The notes under the pieces are model-generated. The model did not search any database, was not told the origin of the DNA, and saw nothing but the letters and a program-made list of their open reading frames with translations. A program made the translations under genes and the position numbers. Positions 1 to 8,612 of a DNA stretch of 64,000 nucleotides are shown piece by piece (within the stretch, counting starts at the first letter, position 1; the number at the start of each line of letters is the position of its first letter). This stretch comes from Fibrisoma montanum. GTDB lineage: Bacteria > Bacteroidota > Bacteroidia > Cytophagales > Spirosomataceae. The stretch spans positions 434,001-498,000 of the forward strand of contig NZ_QXED01000004.1 in assembly GCF_003583365.1 (NCBI RefSeq). The letters run 5' to 3'.

Positions 1-440
1 CCAGCGGGTCGGCTGAGAAGCTGGAACGCGCTAAGCAGTACGGGGCCAGGGGTGGAGTTAACTACCACGATGCTGACTGGGTCGACCAGTTGAAAGCCGC
101 TTCCGGAAACGGCTTTGACCTCATCGTCGACAGTGCGGCCGGCAATGGCTTTGCCGACCTGGTGAAGTTGGCTAAAATTGGGGGACGGATCGTTTTCTTC
201 GGCGCAACCCGCGGAAACCTACCAGAGCTGGTTCCCAATGCGTTGTATTCAAAGCAACTGGCCCTTATCGGAACCATGATGGGTTCTCCCGACGAATTTG
301 CCGCTGTGCTTACCTTTTACGAGCAGCATCAGCTTCGTCCTGTCATTGACGACGCACTGCCCCTGGCCGAAGCTGATCAGGCTATCCGGAAAATGACAAC
401 CTCAGAGCAGTTCGGTAAGATTGTACTGTCCATTGCGTAG
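1..440 (+). CDS. MDR-family alcohol dehydrogenase/quinone oxidoreductase, 3' part only
   Basis: The reading frame is open from the first base (frame 3) to the stop at 438-440, so the start lies outside the window. About 145 C-terminal residues remain. They show the second half of a medium-chain dehydrogenase Rossmann fold: a strand-helix unit ending GVNYHDADW, then FDLIVDSAAG, then GGRIVFFGATRG, the usual order in zinc-type alcohol dehydrogenases and quinone oxidoreductases. The family oxidises or reduces alcohols, aldehydes or quinones with NAD(P)H in the cytosol. The catalytic N-terminal domain is missing from view, so substrate, zinc content and cofactor cannot be read. The next gene is convergent. 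Confidence 0.8.
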   Translation, partial: SGSAEKLERAKQYGARGGVNYHDADWVDQLKAASGNGFDLIVDSAAGNGFADLVKLAKIGGRIVFFGATRGNLPELVPNALYSKQLALIGTMMGSPDEFAAVLTFYEQHQLRPVIDDALPLAEADQAIRKMTTSEQFGKIVLSIA

Positions 441-463
441 CCCTTTGTAGTGTAGCTGACCAG

Positions 464-1897
464 CTATCGCTTAACCGCATAGGCCGGGTTGGGTCGCGGC
501 ATATTGGCTTGCACCTCAGCACGCCATTTCGTTAGTTTTCCGAGCAGTTCCCTGGCTTTCTGAGGCTGTTGCTGCGCCAGGTCGGTGCTCTCCGACAGGT
601 CGTTGCCGAGGTTATACAGTTCAGTTTTGCCGGTTTCGTAGTGCTCAACCAGTTTATAGTCGCCATCCCGAATGGCCGCCGACGGTCGACTCGCCTGATT
701 GCTGAAATGTGGATAATGCCAGAAAACAGGTCCGCGCTGAAAGGCAGCGGCCGGGTTGCCAAGCAGGGCGTAAAAGCTTTTGCCGTCCGGTACGGTTGGC
801 TTCCAGTTCGTTTGCAGCATCTCCATAAACGTCGGTACGAAGTCCGTGCCCGTCAGGTAGCGGTCGCAGGTGGCGTTTTGGGCAGTTATGCCGGACCCCG
901 CCATAATCAGCGGTACGCGGATACCGCCTTCGTAGACGTGTCCTTTCCACTTTCGTAAGGGCGAATTATCCGTTGGCGCCGGGCCTGCTTCGGGCATCCC
1001 GAGCCCGCCGTTGTCGGAGGTGAACACAACCAGCGTATTGTCGGCTAAGCCGGCGTCGTTTAGCTTTTGCAGTACCCGGCCAACCCCCTCGTCGAGACTG
1101 AGCAGCATGGCCGCATAGGATGGATTGTACCGGCCGTTGAAACGCGGGTAGCGGTACAGAAACTTACTCAGCTTATCGGCCCGGGGGATCAGCAGAATAT
1201 GCGGGGCGGAATACGCCAGGTACAGAAAAAGCGGCTGTTGCTTCCCCTTATTCTGGTCAATGAACTCAAGGGCGTAGTCGGTCAGCTTGTCGGTCAGATA
1301 CTCCTTACCGGTGTCCTCAAAAACGGTCCTGTTGTTCGAGACAATGGAATAATTGTAGTAATCCAGTCCGTTTTTGCTGATCTGCCGTTCGTAGTCGAAA
1401 CCCTGAGCGGTCGGTGTAAGCGAATCACCAGCGGCCCCAAGGTGCCATTTGCCGACCATGCCCGTTACGTAGCTCTGCTGCTTGAGTAGTTCGGCCAGCG
1501 TTGTTTCCGAAGCGGGCAGGTAGCGACGCCAGTTGGCCGGCAGCAGCGACGATGTCGTATCTACGCGCTCCCCGCCGATGAAATTGGTCAGGTGAAGCCG
1601 GGCCGGGTGCTTCCCCGTCAGGATAGCGGCCCGCGACGGGGAGCAGACCGGACAGGCCGAATACGCCTGCGTGAACCGGATGCCCCGCCGGGCCAGCGAA
1701 TCCAGATTCGGCGTTTCGTTGTACGGATTGCCGTAGCAGCGCAGATCCATGTAGCCGAGGTCGTCGGCCAGGATGAAAACGATGTTGGGTCGTTGGGCGA
1801 CGGTGCGGGCCGGTTGCTGACCGCTTGGCAACACCCGAAGGGTGGCAGCGGTCAGCAGACAGGTCAGTAAAACCAGGAGAAGCGTACCAAAGCGCAT
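464..1897 (-). CDS. secreted sulfatase (arylsulfatase type S1)
   Basis: This 477-residue protein starts with a hydrophobic signal peptide (MRFGTLLLVLLTCLL), so it should be exported to the periplasm or beyond. The metal-binding start of the fold is seen as NIVFILADDLGY (about 38-49). The formylglycine motif CSPSR follows at 85-89, with the Cys expected to be converted to formylglycine by a maturase encoded elsewhere. Further family marks are GKWHLG (about 150), TSDNGG and the C-terminal DLSE region. The length is normal for arylsulfatase A-like enzymes, which hydrolyse sulfate esters from glycans or small molecules. No SusC/SusD or glycoside hydrolase lies beside it, so the substrate is open. 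Confidence 0.93.
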   Translation of the reverse strand: MRFGTLLLVLLTCLLTAATLRVLPSGQQPARTVAQRPNIVFILADDLGYMDLRCYGNPYNETPNLDSLARRGIRFTQAYSACPVCSPSRAAILTGKHPARLHLTNFIGGERVDTTSSLLPANWRRYLPASETTLAELLKQQSYVTGMVGKWHLGAAGDSLTPTAQGFDYERQISKNGLDYYNYSIVSNNRTVFEDTGKEYLTDKLTDYALEFIDQNKGKQQPLFLYLAYSAPHILLIPRADKLSKFLYRYPRFNGRYNPSYAAMLLSLDEGVGRVLQKLNDAGLADNTLVVFTSDNGGLGMPEAGPAPTDNSPLRKWKGHVYEGGIRVPLIMAGSGITAQNATCDRYLTGTDFVPTFMEMLQTNWKPTVPDGKSFYALLGNPAAAFQRGPVFWHYPHFSNQASRPSAAIRDGDYKLVEHYETGKTELYNLGNDLSESTDLAQQQPQKARELLGKLTKWRAEVQANMPRPNPAYAVKR

Positions 1898-1937
1898 ACG
1901 TCTGGATTGAGGGATAATCCTTTATAAAACCGAGCCA

Positions 1938-2978
1938 TTACAGATAACTACTGCTATCGTCCAGCTTTACCTTGCCGCGGAATGTGTAGAACGAGAAGAT
2001 GGTGTAGGCAGCCGCCAACGGAACACCGACGAACGCAAAACCCAGCATGATACCCAGCGATTTAGTCGTCGACGCTGCGTCGTAAATGCTGATGTGGTTG
2101 TTGGGGTCGATGTTGGAAAACAGCAGGTTAGGATATAGTCCCAGCGCGACCAGTACCAGCATGAGCGAGGTCGTAACGGCCGATGAAATGAAGCCCAGCA
2201 GATACCGCCGTTTCTCGATGCTGTACCGAATGTTCAGGACGATGAGCAGAGCCGCCATCGGAACCACGAACCAAAACGGGCGGTCGCGGAAGATGGCGGC
2301 CATGTGCGGAACGTAGATCAGCGTGGCCACCGCCGAAGCAATAAAGCAGAGGATAAACAGCTTGCTGGTCCAGTTGATCAGGATGGTCAGTTTGGCATAA
2401 AGCCGGCTTTCGGTCTTCATTGCCAGGTACATGGCCCCGTGGAGCATGAACAGCGACAAGGTAGTGAGGGCGATCAGGATGGCGTACGGATTCAGAAAGC
2501 CCCGCAACGTACCGACAAAGCGGTGGTTGCTGTCGAGCGGAATGCCCTGTACCATGTTGCCCAGAATCAACCCCAGAATCAGCGCGATAGACGTACTGGA
2601 CGCAAAGTAGCTGAAATCCCACAGCCGTCGCCACCACTTCATCGGCTCCTTGCTCCGAAACTCAATCGAAATGGCCCGGAAAATGATGCCGAACAGCAGC
2701 AGAATAAACGGCAGGTAAAACGCCGACAGCAACGTACCGTACACCATCGGAAAGGCCGAAAACAACACGCCCGCCGAGATGACCAGCCAGACCACGTTGC
2801 CGTCCCAGACCGGCCCGATGGCGTTGAGCACAATCCGGCGACTTTCCTCTTTGCGAAAGAACAAATGCAGCGCACCGGCTCCCAGATCAAAACCGTCCAG
2901 AATGCCGTATCCCGTTATCAGAGCGCCCAGCAGCAAAAACCACCAGGTCGGTAAGTCAAGACCAAGTACTGTTTCCAT
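1938..2978 (-). CDS. cydB: cytochrome bd ubiquinol oxidase subunit II
   Basis: Subunit II of the cytochrome bd oxidase, an inner-membrane quinol:O2 oxidoreductase with high oxygen affinity. The protein (346 residues from this start) has the family N-terminus with GYGILDGFDLGAGAL near residue 20-34, the segment IGPVWDGNVVWL, and eight or so hydrophobic segments. An upstream in-frame start at 3053 would add 25 residues read entirely from an intergenic repeat. I reject it and use the ATG at 2976-2978, where METVLGLDLPTWW begins like known CydB. It lies 103 bases downstream of cydA on the same strand and is presumably co-transcribed with it. No cydX-like small ORF was found after it. Confidence 0.95.
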   Translation of the reverse strand: METVLGLDLPTWWFLLLGALITGYGILDGFDLGAGALHLFFRKEESRRIVLNAIGPVWDGNVVWLVISAGVLFSAFPMVYGTLLSAFYLPFILLLFGIIFRAISIEFRSKEPMKWWRRLWDFSYFASSTSIALILGLILGNMVQGIPLDSNHRFVGTLRGFLNPYAILIALTTLSLFMLHGAMYLAMKTESRLYAKLTILINWTSKLFILCFIASAVATLIYVPHMAAIFRDRPFWFVVPMAALLIVLNIRYSIEKRRYLLGFISSAVTTSLMLVLVALGLYPNLLFSNIDPNNHISIYDAASTTKSLGIMLGFAFVGVPLAAAYTIFSFYTFRGKVKLDDSSSYL

Positions 2979-2981
2979 GGG

Positions 2982-3071
2982 TTGAATGATTGAGTTGTTG
3001 AATGATTGAGTTGGTGAATGATTGAACCGAGGACAATCCGTTAATTCAATCATTCAACCACTCAATCATTC
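2982..3071. repeat. direct and inverted copies of a 13-16 bp motif between cydA and cydB
   Basis: The unit TTGAATGATTGAG occurs at 2982-2994 and 2998-3010. A diverged copy follows at 3014-3026, giving a period of 16 bases. Reverse-complement copies follow at 3045-3057 and 3061-3071. The RNA from either strand can fold into a long hairpin. The element sits exactly between the two subunit genes of one enzyme complex. It could be a spreading intergenic repeat or an mRNA-processing or stability element. Confidence 0.8.
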
Positions 3072-3081
3072 GATAATTTAA

Positions 3082-4470
3082 TTACCGCGCGGTTGAAAAA
3101 ACGTCTGGGTTTTTGGTAGACAGCGGCCCCGAATGATCGGTAGTGCCGCCGGTGTCGATGCCGTGCTGGATTTTCTTGTTGAGCAGGTAGATGAAGAGCA
3201 AAAACAAGACGAAATACACGAGCGTAAACAAAATCAGCGAAACCAGCACCTGCTCAGCCCGAACGGCTTCCGACAGGGCGTCCGATGTCCGGAGCAGGCC
3301 GTACACCACCCAGGGCTGTCGACCCACCTCCGCGGAGTACCAGCCAACCTGGTTGGCAATCTGCGGCATCAGGACCGAAAACACGAAAATCCACATGAGC
3401 CAGCGCTGCTCGTAGAGCCGCTTGCGATACAGCAGCCACAGTGCCAGCAACGTCAGGCCGATCATCGCAAACCCGAGCGTCACCATAATGTGGTACGACT
3501 GGAACACGAAGTTGACCGGACCGGGGCGGTCGTTGACCGGATATTTTTTCAGACCCGGTACGTTGGCGCTGGGGTCGAAGTGGAGCAGAAACGACAGGCC
3601 ACCGGGGACTTTCAGGCCGTGCGTAACCTCGTTCTGTTTATCAACCCAACCAAAAACGTACGCATCGGCCGGGGCCATGGAATCCCAGTGCCCTTCCATC
3701 GCAGCCATTTTGATCGGCTGGTATTTACCGACTACGTTGGCTGCCGAATGGCCCGTAAACAGCGATAACAGTGCGGCAAACGTAGCTACCCACAAGCCGA
3801 TTTTAAAGCCCTTCTGCGCGTGTTCGAGGTTTTGACCGCGGAGGATATACAGCGCACTGACGCTCAGCACCAGAAACGCGCCCGACGAAAACGCGCCCAC
3901 CAGTACGTGCGACAGCCGCTCAACCGACGAAGGGTTGAAGATCATCGCCCAGAAGTCAGTAATCACCGCGCGGGCCTGCATGTCGTGGCCTTCAATGCGA
4001 AAACCCGCCGGGGTCTGCATCCAGGAATTGGCGACGACAATCCAGATGGCCGAGAAAATGGAACCCAGCGCGACCAGTACCGTAGCGATGAAATGCACCC
4101 GGGGACTAACCCGATTCCAGCCGAACAGCAGAATCCCGAGGAAGCCCGATTCAAGGGCAAAGGCAAAAATGCCTTCGGCGGCCAGGGCACTGCCGAACAC
4201 ATCGCCGACGTAGCGCGAGTAGGTGGCCCAGTTGGTGCCGAATTCAAACTCCATGACGATGCCGGTTGCTACGCCAATACCGAATATCAGGGCGAAAATC
4301 TTGATCCAGAACCGGGTCAGATCTTCATATACCTTGTTTTTGGTCCGAAGGTACATGCCTTCCATGAAAACCAGACAGACACCCAGGCCAATCGTCAGTG
4401 GTGGGTAGATGTAGTGGAAAGCAATCGTAAACGCGAATTGTAAGCGGGAGAGGAGGGTAACGTCGTTCAT
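3082..4470 (-). CDS. cydA: cytochrome bd ubiquinol oxidase subunit I
   Basis: Subunit I carries the haem groups and the quinol site of cytochrome bd. The 462-residue protein begins LLSRLQFAFTIAFHYIYPP, which puts the conserved haem-ligand histidine at residue 19 as in the E. coli protein. A second conserved histidine is at about 188 (RLSHVLVG), and the signature GRQPWVVYGLLRT lies near residue 370. The periplasmic Q-loop region (about 250-330) is of the short type. It is the first gene of a two-gene unit with cydB. The enzyme acts in the cytoplasmic membrane and supports respiration at low oxygen or under inhibitors of haem-copper oxidases. Confidence 0.96.
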   Translation of the reverse strand: MNDVTLLSRLQFAFTIAFHYIYPPLTIGLGVCLVFMEGMYLRTKNKVYEDLTRFWIKIFALIFGIGVATGIVMEFEFGTNWATYSRYVGDVFGSALAAEGIFAFALESGFLGILLFGWNRVSPRVHFIATVLVALGSIFSAIWIVVANSWMQTPAGFRIEGHDMQARAVITDFWAMIFNPSSVERLSHVLVGAFSSGAFLVLSVSALYILRGQNLEHAQKGFKIGLWVATFAALLSLFTGHSAANVVGKYQPIKMAAMEGHWDSMAPADAYVFGWVDKQNEVTHGLKVPGGLSFLLHFDPSANVPGLKKYPVNDRPGPVNFVFQSYHIMVTLGFAMIGLTLLALWLLYRKRLYEQRWLMWIFVFSVLMPQIANQVGWYSAEVGRQPWVVYGLLRTSDALSEAVRAEQVLVSLILFTLVYFVLFLLFIYLLNKKIQHGIDTGGTTDHSGPLSTKNPDVFSTAR

Positions 4471-4707
4471 GACCGTAGCGGTAGGAAAATTACCCGCATA
4501 GCGTCGTTCGATAAGGACTCATTATCTATGGCGAGGGCCTACCAAACTCAAGTTACAACGGAAGGGAATACCGCCATACTAAAATTGAGGCTACCGGAAA
4601 ATAAAACACAGTTTAGTTTACTCATAGATTAACTAACGACTTCGTAACTTACTAGTAATTAATTTATTAGCTACATTCATCCATCAACCTTTCCCCTTTT
4701 TACAACT

Positions 4708-5196
4708 ATGCCAGTTTCTAACCGAAATCTAACCGCTCATTTCACGCTGCATGAGCTGCTGACGAGCGAAACGGCCGTTCGTTTTCAATTCAACGAGCAG
4801 TTTGAGCCAAGTAATCAAATCATTAAGAACCTTGAGCTTCTTTGCCAGAACGTACTGGAGCCGCTCCGGATGGGACTGAACATGCCGCTTCGGGTGAACA
4901 GCGGCTACCGATGCCCGCGGGTAAATAGCCTGGTAGGGGGAGCCACAAAAAGTCAGCACCTGCTTGGCCAGGCGGCTGATATTGAAGTCGTGAATCCGGC
5001 GGTCAGCGTAGAGGAGTTGTTCCAGCGGGCCCGCGCCATGAAACTACCGTTCGACCAGATCATCCAGGAGTTCGATGGCTGGGTGCACATCTCGTTTCGG
5101 GCCAATCCGCGCGGAGAGGTGCTGCGTGCCACGAAAACACCTTTGGGAAAAACGGTTTTCAAACGTGTTGATACGGCGCCGTTGCCTGTGCAGTAA
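4708..5196 (+). CDS. M15-family peptidase (D,D-carboxypeptidase-like)
   Basis: A small 162-residue protein of the peptidase M15_3 type. The zinc site is visible: the motif SQHLLGQAADIE supplies His84 and Asp91, and GWVHISF supplies His127. The preceding LRVNSGYRCPRVN is the usual second block. Such enzymes cleave peptidoglycan stem peptides. The short single-domain form is common both as a housekeeping protein in Bacteroidota and as a phage endolysin. I see no signal peptide and no phage genes nearby, so export and role are open. It stands alone between divergent cydA and a convergent dehydrogenase. Confidence 0.88.
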   Translation: MPVSNRNLTAHFTLHELLTSETAVRFQFNEQFEPSNQIIKNLELLCQNVLEPLRMGLNMPLRVNSGYRCPRVNSLVGGATKSQHLLGQAADIEVVNPAVSVEELFQRARAMKLPFDQIIQEFDGWVHISFRANPRGEVLRATKTPLGKTVFKRVDTAPLPVQ

Positions 5197-5260
5197 ACGT
5201 ACAATACAACGACCTTCGTAGTAGAGGGTTTATATGGATTTTGCACTGGTACTGCATTTC

Positions 5261-5344
5261 ACCCCAAACCCCTGGAGGGGCTTAGCGCTGCTAATTTCAC
5301 GGGTCCATGATAAGCAGCGCTAAGCCCCTCCAGGGGTTTGGGGT
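5261..5344. repeat. perfect 32-bp inverted repeat with 20-base loop
   Basis: The left arm at 5261-5292 is the exact reverse complement of the right arm at 5313-5344. The arm starts ACCCCAAACCCCTGGAGGGG and ends in AGCGCTGCT. The loop is 5293-5312. The hexamer ATTTCA occurs next to both outer ends in the same orientation (5256-5261 and 5345-5350). The repeat lies between convergent genes and could act as a two-way terminator. Its size and near-duplicated flank also fit a small mobile palindrome of the REP/MITE kind. Confidence 0.85.
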
Positions 5345-5347
5345 ATT

Positions 5348-6712
5348 TCAGCTTTTCTTTCCGGTGTACATAATGCGCCAGACTGTGCCCTTCACGGAGT
5401 CGGTGATGTAGAGCGAGCCATCGGGTCCCTGCGCCAGACCAACCGGCCGGTGTTTCGCATCGCCCGGACTGACCAGATCCGGCTTTCCGGCGTTGGCGCT
5501 GGTGCCGGGCTTACCCGGTTCTGCCACCCCCGCGAAATTCTCGGCAAACACCTCATAGTCGCCGGAGGGGCGGCCGTCCGGGCCGAACGGAATGAAGGCG
5601 ACAAAATAGCCGCCCTGTTTCAGGGGCGCCCGGTTCCAGGAGCCATGGAAGCACACAAACGCGCCATGCTTGTACCGCTCCGGAAAGGCGTTCCGGCCCC
5701 CGCTACCCCCCGTGTAGAACAGCAGATCGTTGGGTGCCCAGTGGCCGGGAAAAGCCATGATCGGTTTGTCTTTGCCGGCGCAGCGGTCTTCCGTTTTACC
5801 GTCGCCACCAAATTCAGGCGCCAGCACCTTCTTTTTCTGGAAGTGGTCGTAGTAGCAGTACGGCCAGCCAAAATCAGACCCTTCTTTGACCATCAGAAAC
5901 TCTTCCGATGGCAGTTCGGCGCTTTGCTCGTCGGTATACTGATTTGGGTACAGTGTCGCCAGCATGTCGCGGCCGTGCTGCAGGGCGTAGAGGGTGTTGG
6001 TGGCGGTGTTCCAGTCCAGGGCAACGGCATTCCGGATACCCGTTGCATACCGTTTCCCGTCCGACTGCCTCTGATTCAGTTTGTTGGCGTCAAAGACCCA
6101 GATGCCGCCATAGTTTTCGAGCAGCGGGCACGGGTCCTGCCCTTTCGAGCCCTGCGTGCGGTCCTGTTCCTGACAGGCGTTCGAGGGGGCACCGAAATTG
6201 ACGTATAGCTTGCCGTCCGGCGAGATAGCAAACGACTTCGACGCATGCTGGCGCTGCAGCGTCAGGCCGGTTACGATCGGTTCGCCTTTCGCCCCGGCCA
6301 GTACTTTGCCGTTGGTGAGTTTATACCGGAACACCGCCGTGTCGGCCGATGCGTAGAGGTAGCCGTTGTAAATCCCCGCGCCCGTGCCGGTGTAGTTGCC
6401 GAACGTAACGGTCTGGTCAGCGCGACCGTCGCCGTTGGTGTCGCGGAGCTGAACGATGCCTTTGCCGTTTTTGAGGTCGCCGAGCTTAACGAAAACCGTA
6501 CCGGTGGTCGGGTCCACGGCGATGTGGCGGGCCTTGCCGAGGTTATCGGCAAAGGTGAGGGCGCTGAAGCCACCGACAAGTTTCAAACCGCCGTTGTTGG
6601 GGTCAGGGGCCGGTACAGTTGTCTTCGTGCCGGACGGATCGGCCGTGGGTGTATCGACGTTGTAGACAGAAAGCGTAGCGGCTACCGTCAGGCCAAGCAG
6701 GATCAGTTTCAT
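5348..6712 (-). CDS. secreted sorbosone dehydrogenase-type (PQQ-like) beta-propeller protein
   Basis: The 454-residue product has a signal peptide (MKLILLGLTVAATLSVYNV) and a beta-propeller of the glucose/L-sorbosone dehydrogenase family. Blade motifs include FSALTFADNLGKARHIAVDP, SPDGKLYVNFGA, YATGIRNAVALDWN, GSDFGWPYCYYD and the final RPVGLAQGPDGSLYITDS. The GWPYCYYD block is typical of the family. Members are thought to oxidise sugars or sugar aldehydes with a quinone cofactor, but many are uncharacterised, so activity is inferred. It is divergent from the PA14-like gene at 6885, and another propeller gene follows at 8613, so the three may belong to one extracellular oxidation theme. Confidence 0.87.
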   Translation of the reverse strand: MKLILLGLTVAATLSVYNVDTPTADPSGTKTTVPAPDPNNGGLKLVGGFSALTFADNLGKARHIAVDPTTGTVFVKLGDLKNGKGIVQLRDTNGDGRADQTVTFGNYTGTGAGIYNGYLYASADTAVFRYKLTNGKVLAGAKGEPIVTGLTLQRQHASKSFAISPDGKLYVNFGAPSNACQEQDRTQGSKGQDPCPLLENYGGIWVFDANKLNQRQSDGKRYATGIRNAVALDWNTATNTLYALQHGRDMLATLYPNQYTDEQSAELPSEEFLMVKEGSDFGWPYCYYDHFQKKKVLAPEFGGDGKTEDRCAGKDKPIMAFPGHWAPNDLLFYTGGSGGRNAFPERYKHGAFVCFHGSWNRAPLKQGGYFVAFIPFGPDGRPSGDYEVFAENFAGVAEPGKPGTSANAGKPDLVSPGDAKHRPVGLAQGPDGSLYITDSVKGTVWRIMYTGKKS

Positions 6713-6807
6713 GGCAGGGAATGGGTTGATGGTACGAGTTGACGCCCGGTTAACTGGCTGAGCAGACGAAAGGTTTACGCTGAGTGCGATAAACGGCGGG
6801 CATTCAT

Positions 6808-6815
6808 TATTTTTG
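6808..6815 (+). promoter_or_regulatory. possible Bacteroidota -7 promoter box (TATTTTTG)
   Basis: TATTTTTG fits the TAnnTTTG consensus of the main Bacteroidota sigma factor and lies about 70 bases upstream of the ATG at 6885. No TTG lies at the expected -33 spacing, so the call is weak. Confidence 0.3.
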
Positions 6816-6884
6816 ATTTTTTAGGACACAATTCAAAGAAAACGAACCGTGTCTGCTTTTTAACTAAACTCAGTATCTATTCCT

Positions 6885-8573
6885 ATGATAGTATTCCGAA
6901 AATGGCTCCTGGGCAGCCTGGCGGCCGGATGGCTCAGTAGCGTGGCTGTTACGTTCGCTCAGGCACAGGCCGATTTGCCGGCAACACCCGTGGCTCAGCT
7001 AACCCGTCCGGCCGGCTGGCAGCTGGTGGGAGCCGTAGCGGCAGGACCCGGCAGTGGTTCTCTGAAAACCCAGCCCGGTACGACCATATTGACAGGAACC
7101 CGCGAGCCGCTGACGTTGCTTAAACCTACGGACGATTTTCGGATGCGCTTCGACGTATTGATGACGGCCAATTCGGATGTGTTGCTCACCCTGCCGAGTG
7201 GTCAGCCGATCAGTTTTGCGCATTCGCTCGATCTGCCCCGGCTGTCGAAGGCGCCCGGACTGTGGCAGACCGTTGAGGTGTGGTATAAGATGGGTGGGCC
7301 AAAAGAAAACGACATCCTCGAAAAACTGGTTCTGAATGGCGTTACCGTCCGCGAAGGGCAGATTCTGAGCGGCCGAACCGCCAACGCAGTGACCCTAATG
7401 GATAAGAACGGTACCGTAGCTGTTCGAAATGTAGGCTCCCGAACCATGATGCCGCGTGATGTGGCCCGGTGGAGCGGCCCTGTGAGTTATACCATCGTAG
7501 AAGGAGGGTATATCCAGGATCCGGCGGAGGCTGCCCGGAAGAAAGTGCTGAAACAGGACACGACGGCCCTGCTGAACTACGAAGTTGCGTACGGTCAGCC
7601 GCGTCAGTATACGCTGCTTTTCAACGGCAAACTGAATGCGCTTCAGGCGGGTGAGTACCAGTTCGACCTGAATCAGGGCGGGGTAGCTGCTTTGTGGGTC
7701 GATGGCAAAGAGGTGATTCCTGTCAGCCACCGGGAACTGGGCCAGTCGAGTACGGGCAACGTCACTCTGTCGGCCGGTCCGCACGATGTTAAGGTGTATT
7801 TTTCCCGGTCGTGGTTCCGGCCGGGACTGGGCCTGTTTGTCTCGCAGGCCGGTACGCGTCCGCAGCCCCTCCACGCGCTGGCGTCGCTGCCCGAACCGGA
7901 TCCGGTGGGGGCCATCAGCGTGCAGGCCAAAGCCCGGCCGGAGCTGATCCGCTCGTTTGTGCAGGTGCCGGGCGAAACAAAAAAACGAACCCACAGCCTG
8001 TCGGTTGGTACGCCCGCCGGGATGCACTACACGCTCGATCTGAACCAGATGGCGCTGTTGCAGGTCTGGAAAGGCGATTTTGCCAACGCCACGGAGATGT
8101 GGTATGAGCGGGGCGAGCCGCAGCTGCTGTCTCCGCTGGGAGTCACCGTCCACCTGCCCGCCCAGACGGCGCTGATGACGCTGAACGACGAAAATGCCGC
8201 CTGGCCCGATAGCGCCGATGAAAACGCACTTCAGTACAAGGGTCTGATGGTCGATAAAGACGGTATGCCGACTGTTGAGTACGGCCTGGCGGGGGCTACC
8301 GTAACCGAAACAATCCGTCCGGAGGGTAATGCCCTCGTCCGTACGCTGGCTTTGAAAGGCGAACCCCGGGGAACCATCTACTGCCGTCTGGCGGCCGGGG
8401 CGTTGGAAGAAGTCGAAAAAGGGGTGTACGCGATAAACGACCGGCGGTATTACGTCCGGTTTGACCCGAAAGCAAAGGCGAAACTACGTCAGGTGGCCGG
8501 GAGGCAGGAGTTGCTGTTGCCCGTTGTCCTGAAAAACGGCGCCGGCTCGGTGCAGTATTCAATTGTGTTCTAA
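6885..8573 (+). CDS. secreted two-domain protein: DUF1080-like jelly roll plus PA14-like domain
   Basis: This 562-residue exported protein has a signal peptide ending near AQAQA. Residues about 40-200 resemble a 3-keto-disaccharide hydrolase/DUF1080 jelly roll, with FRMRFDVLMTANSDVLLTLPSG and GLWQTVEVWYKMGG. Residues about 205-335 resemble a PA14 carbohydrate-binding domain, with LNALQAGEYQFDLNQGG, ALWVDGKEVI and LSAGPHDVKVYFSRSW. The C-terminal 200 residues form a beta-rich segment I do not recognise. I infer a glycan-binding or glycan-processing role outside the cell. It is 39 bases upstream of the cupredoxin-propeller gene and probably in the same operon. Confidence 0.75.
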   Translation: MIVFRKWLLGSLAAGWLSSVAVTFAQAQADLPATPVAQLTRPAGWQLVGAVAAGPGSGSLKTQPGTTILTGTREPLTLLKPTDDFRMRFDVLMTANSDVLLTLPSGQPISFAHSLDLPRLSKAPGLWQTVEVWYKMGGPKENDILEKLVLNGVTVREGQILSGRTANAVTLMDKNGTVAVRNVGSRTMMPRDVARWSGPVSYTIVEGGYIQDPAEAARKKVLKQDTTALLNYEVAYGQPRQYTLLFNGKLNALQAGEYQFDLNQGGVAALWVDGKEVIPVSHRELGQSSTGNVTLSAGPHDVKVYFSRSWFRPGLGLFVSQAGTRPQPLHALASLPEPDPVGAISVQAKARPELIRSFVQVPGETKKRTHSLSVGTPAGMHYTLDLNQMALLQVWKGDFANATEMWYERGEPQLLSPLGVTVHLPAQTALMTLNDENAAWPDSADENALQYKGLMVDKDGMPTVEYGLAGATVTETIRPEGNALVRTLALKGEPRGTIYCRLAAGALEEVEKGVYAINDRRYYVRFDPKAKAKLRQVAGRQELLLPVVLKNGAGSVQYSIVF

Positions 8574-8612
8574 CCTACCTGAGCAGGTCTGGCATCTGTT
8601 CGCTGAATAGCC

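Noticed and set aside
2304-2954. 216-residue plus-strand reading frame over cydB
   Set aside because: It is antisense to an unmistakable cydB and consists of low-complexity Gln/Arg-rich sequence.
2979-3053. N-terminal extension of cydB
   Set aside because: The 25 extra residues are translated from the intergenic TTGAATGATTGAG repeat. The ATG at 2976-2978 matches the normal start.
2982-3071. possible mini CRISPR array
   Set aside because: Units are 13-16 bases with almost no spacer and occur in both orientations. No cas genes are present.
4708-5196. prophage remnant based on the M15 peptidase
   Set aside because: There is no holin, tail, integrase or other phage gene nearby, and such peptidases also occur as ordinary chromosomal genes.
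7395-8153. 252-residue minus-strand reading frame
   Set aside because: It lies opposite the PA14-like gene, has no recognisable domain, and is rich in Arg, Gln and His as expected for antisense of a GC-biased gene.
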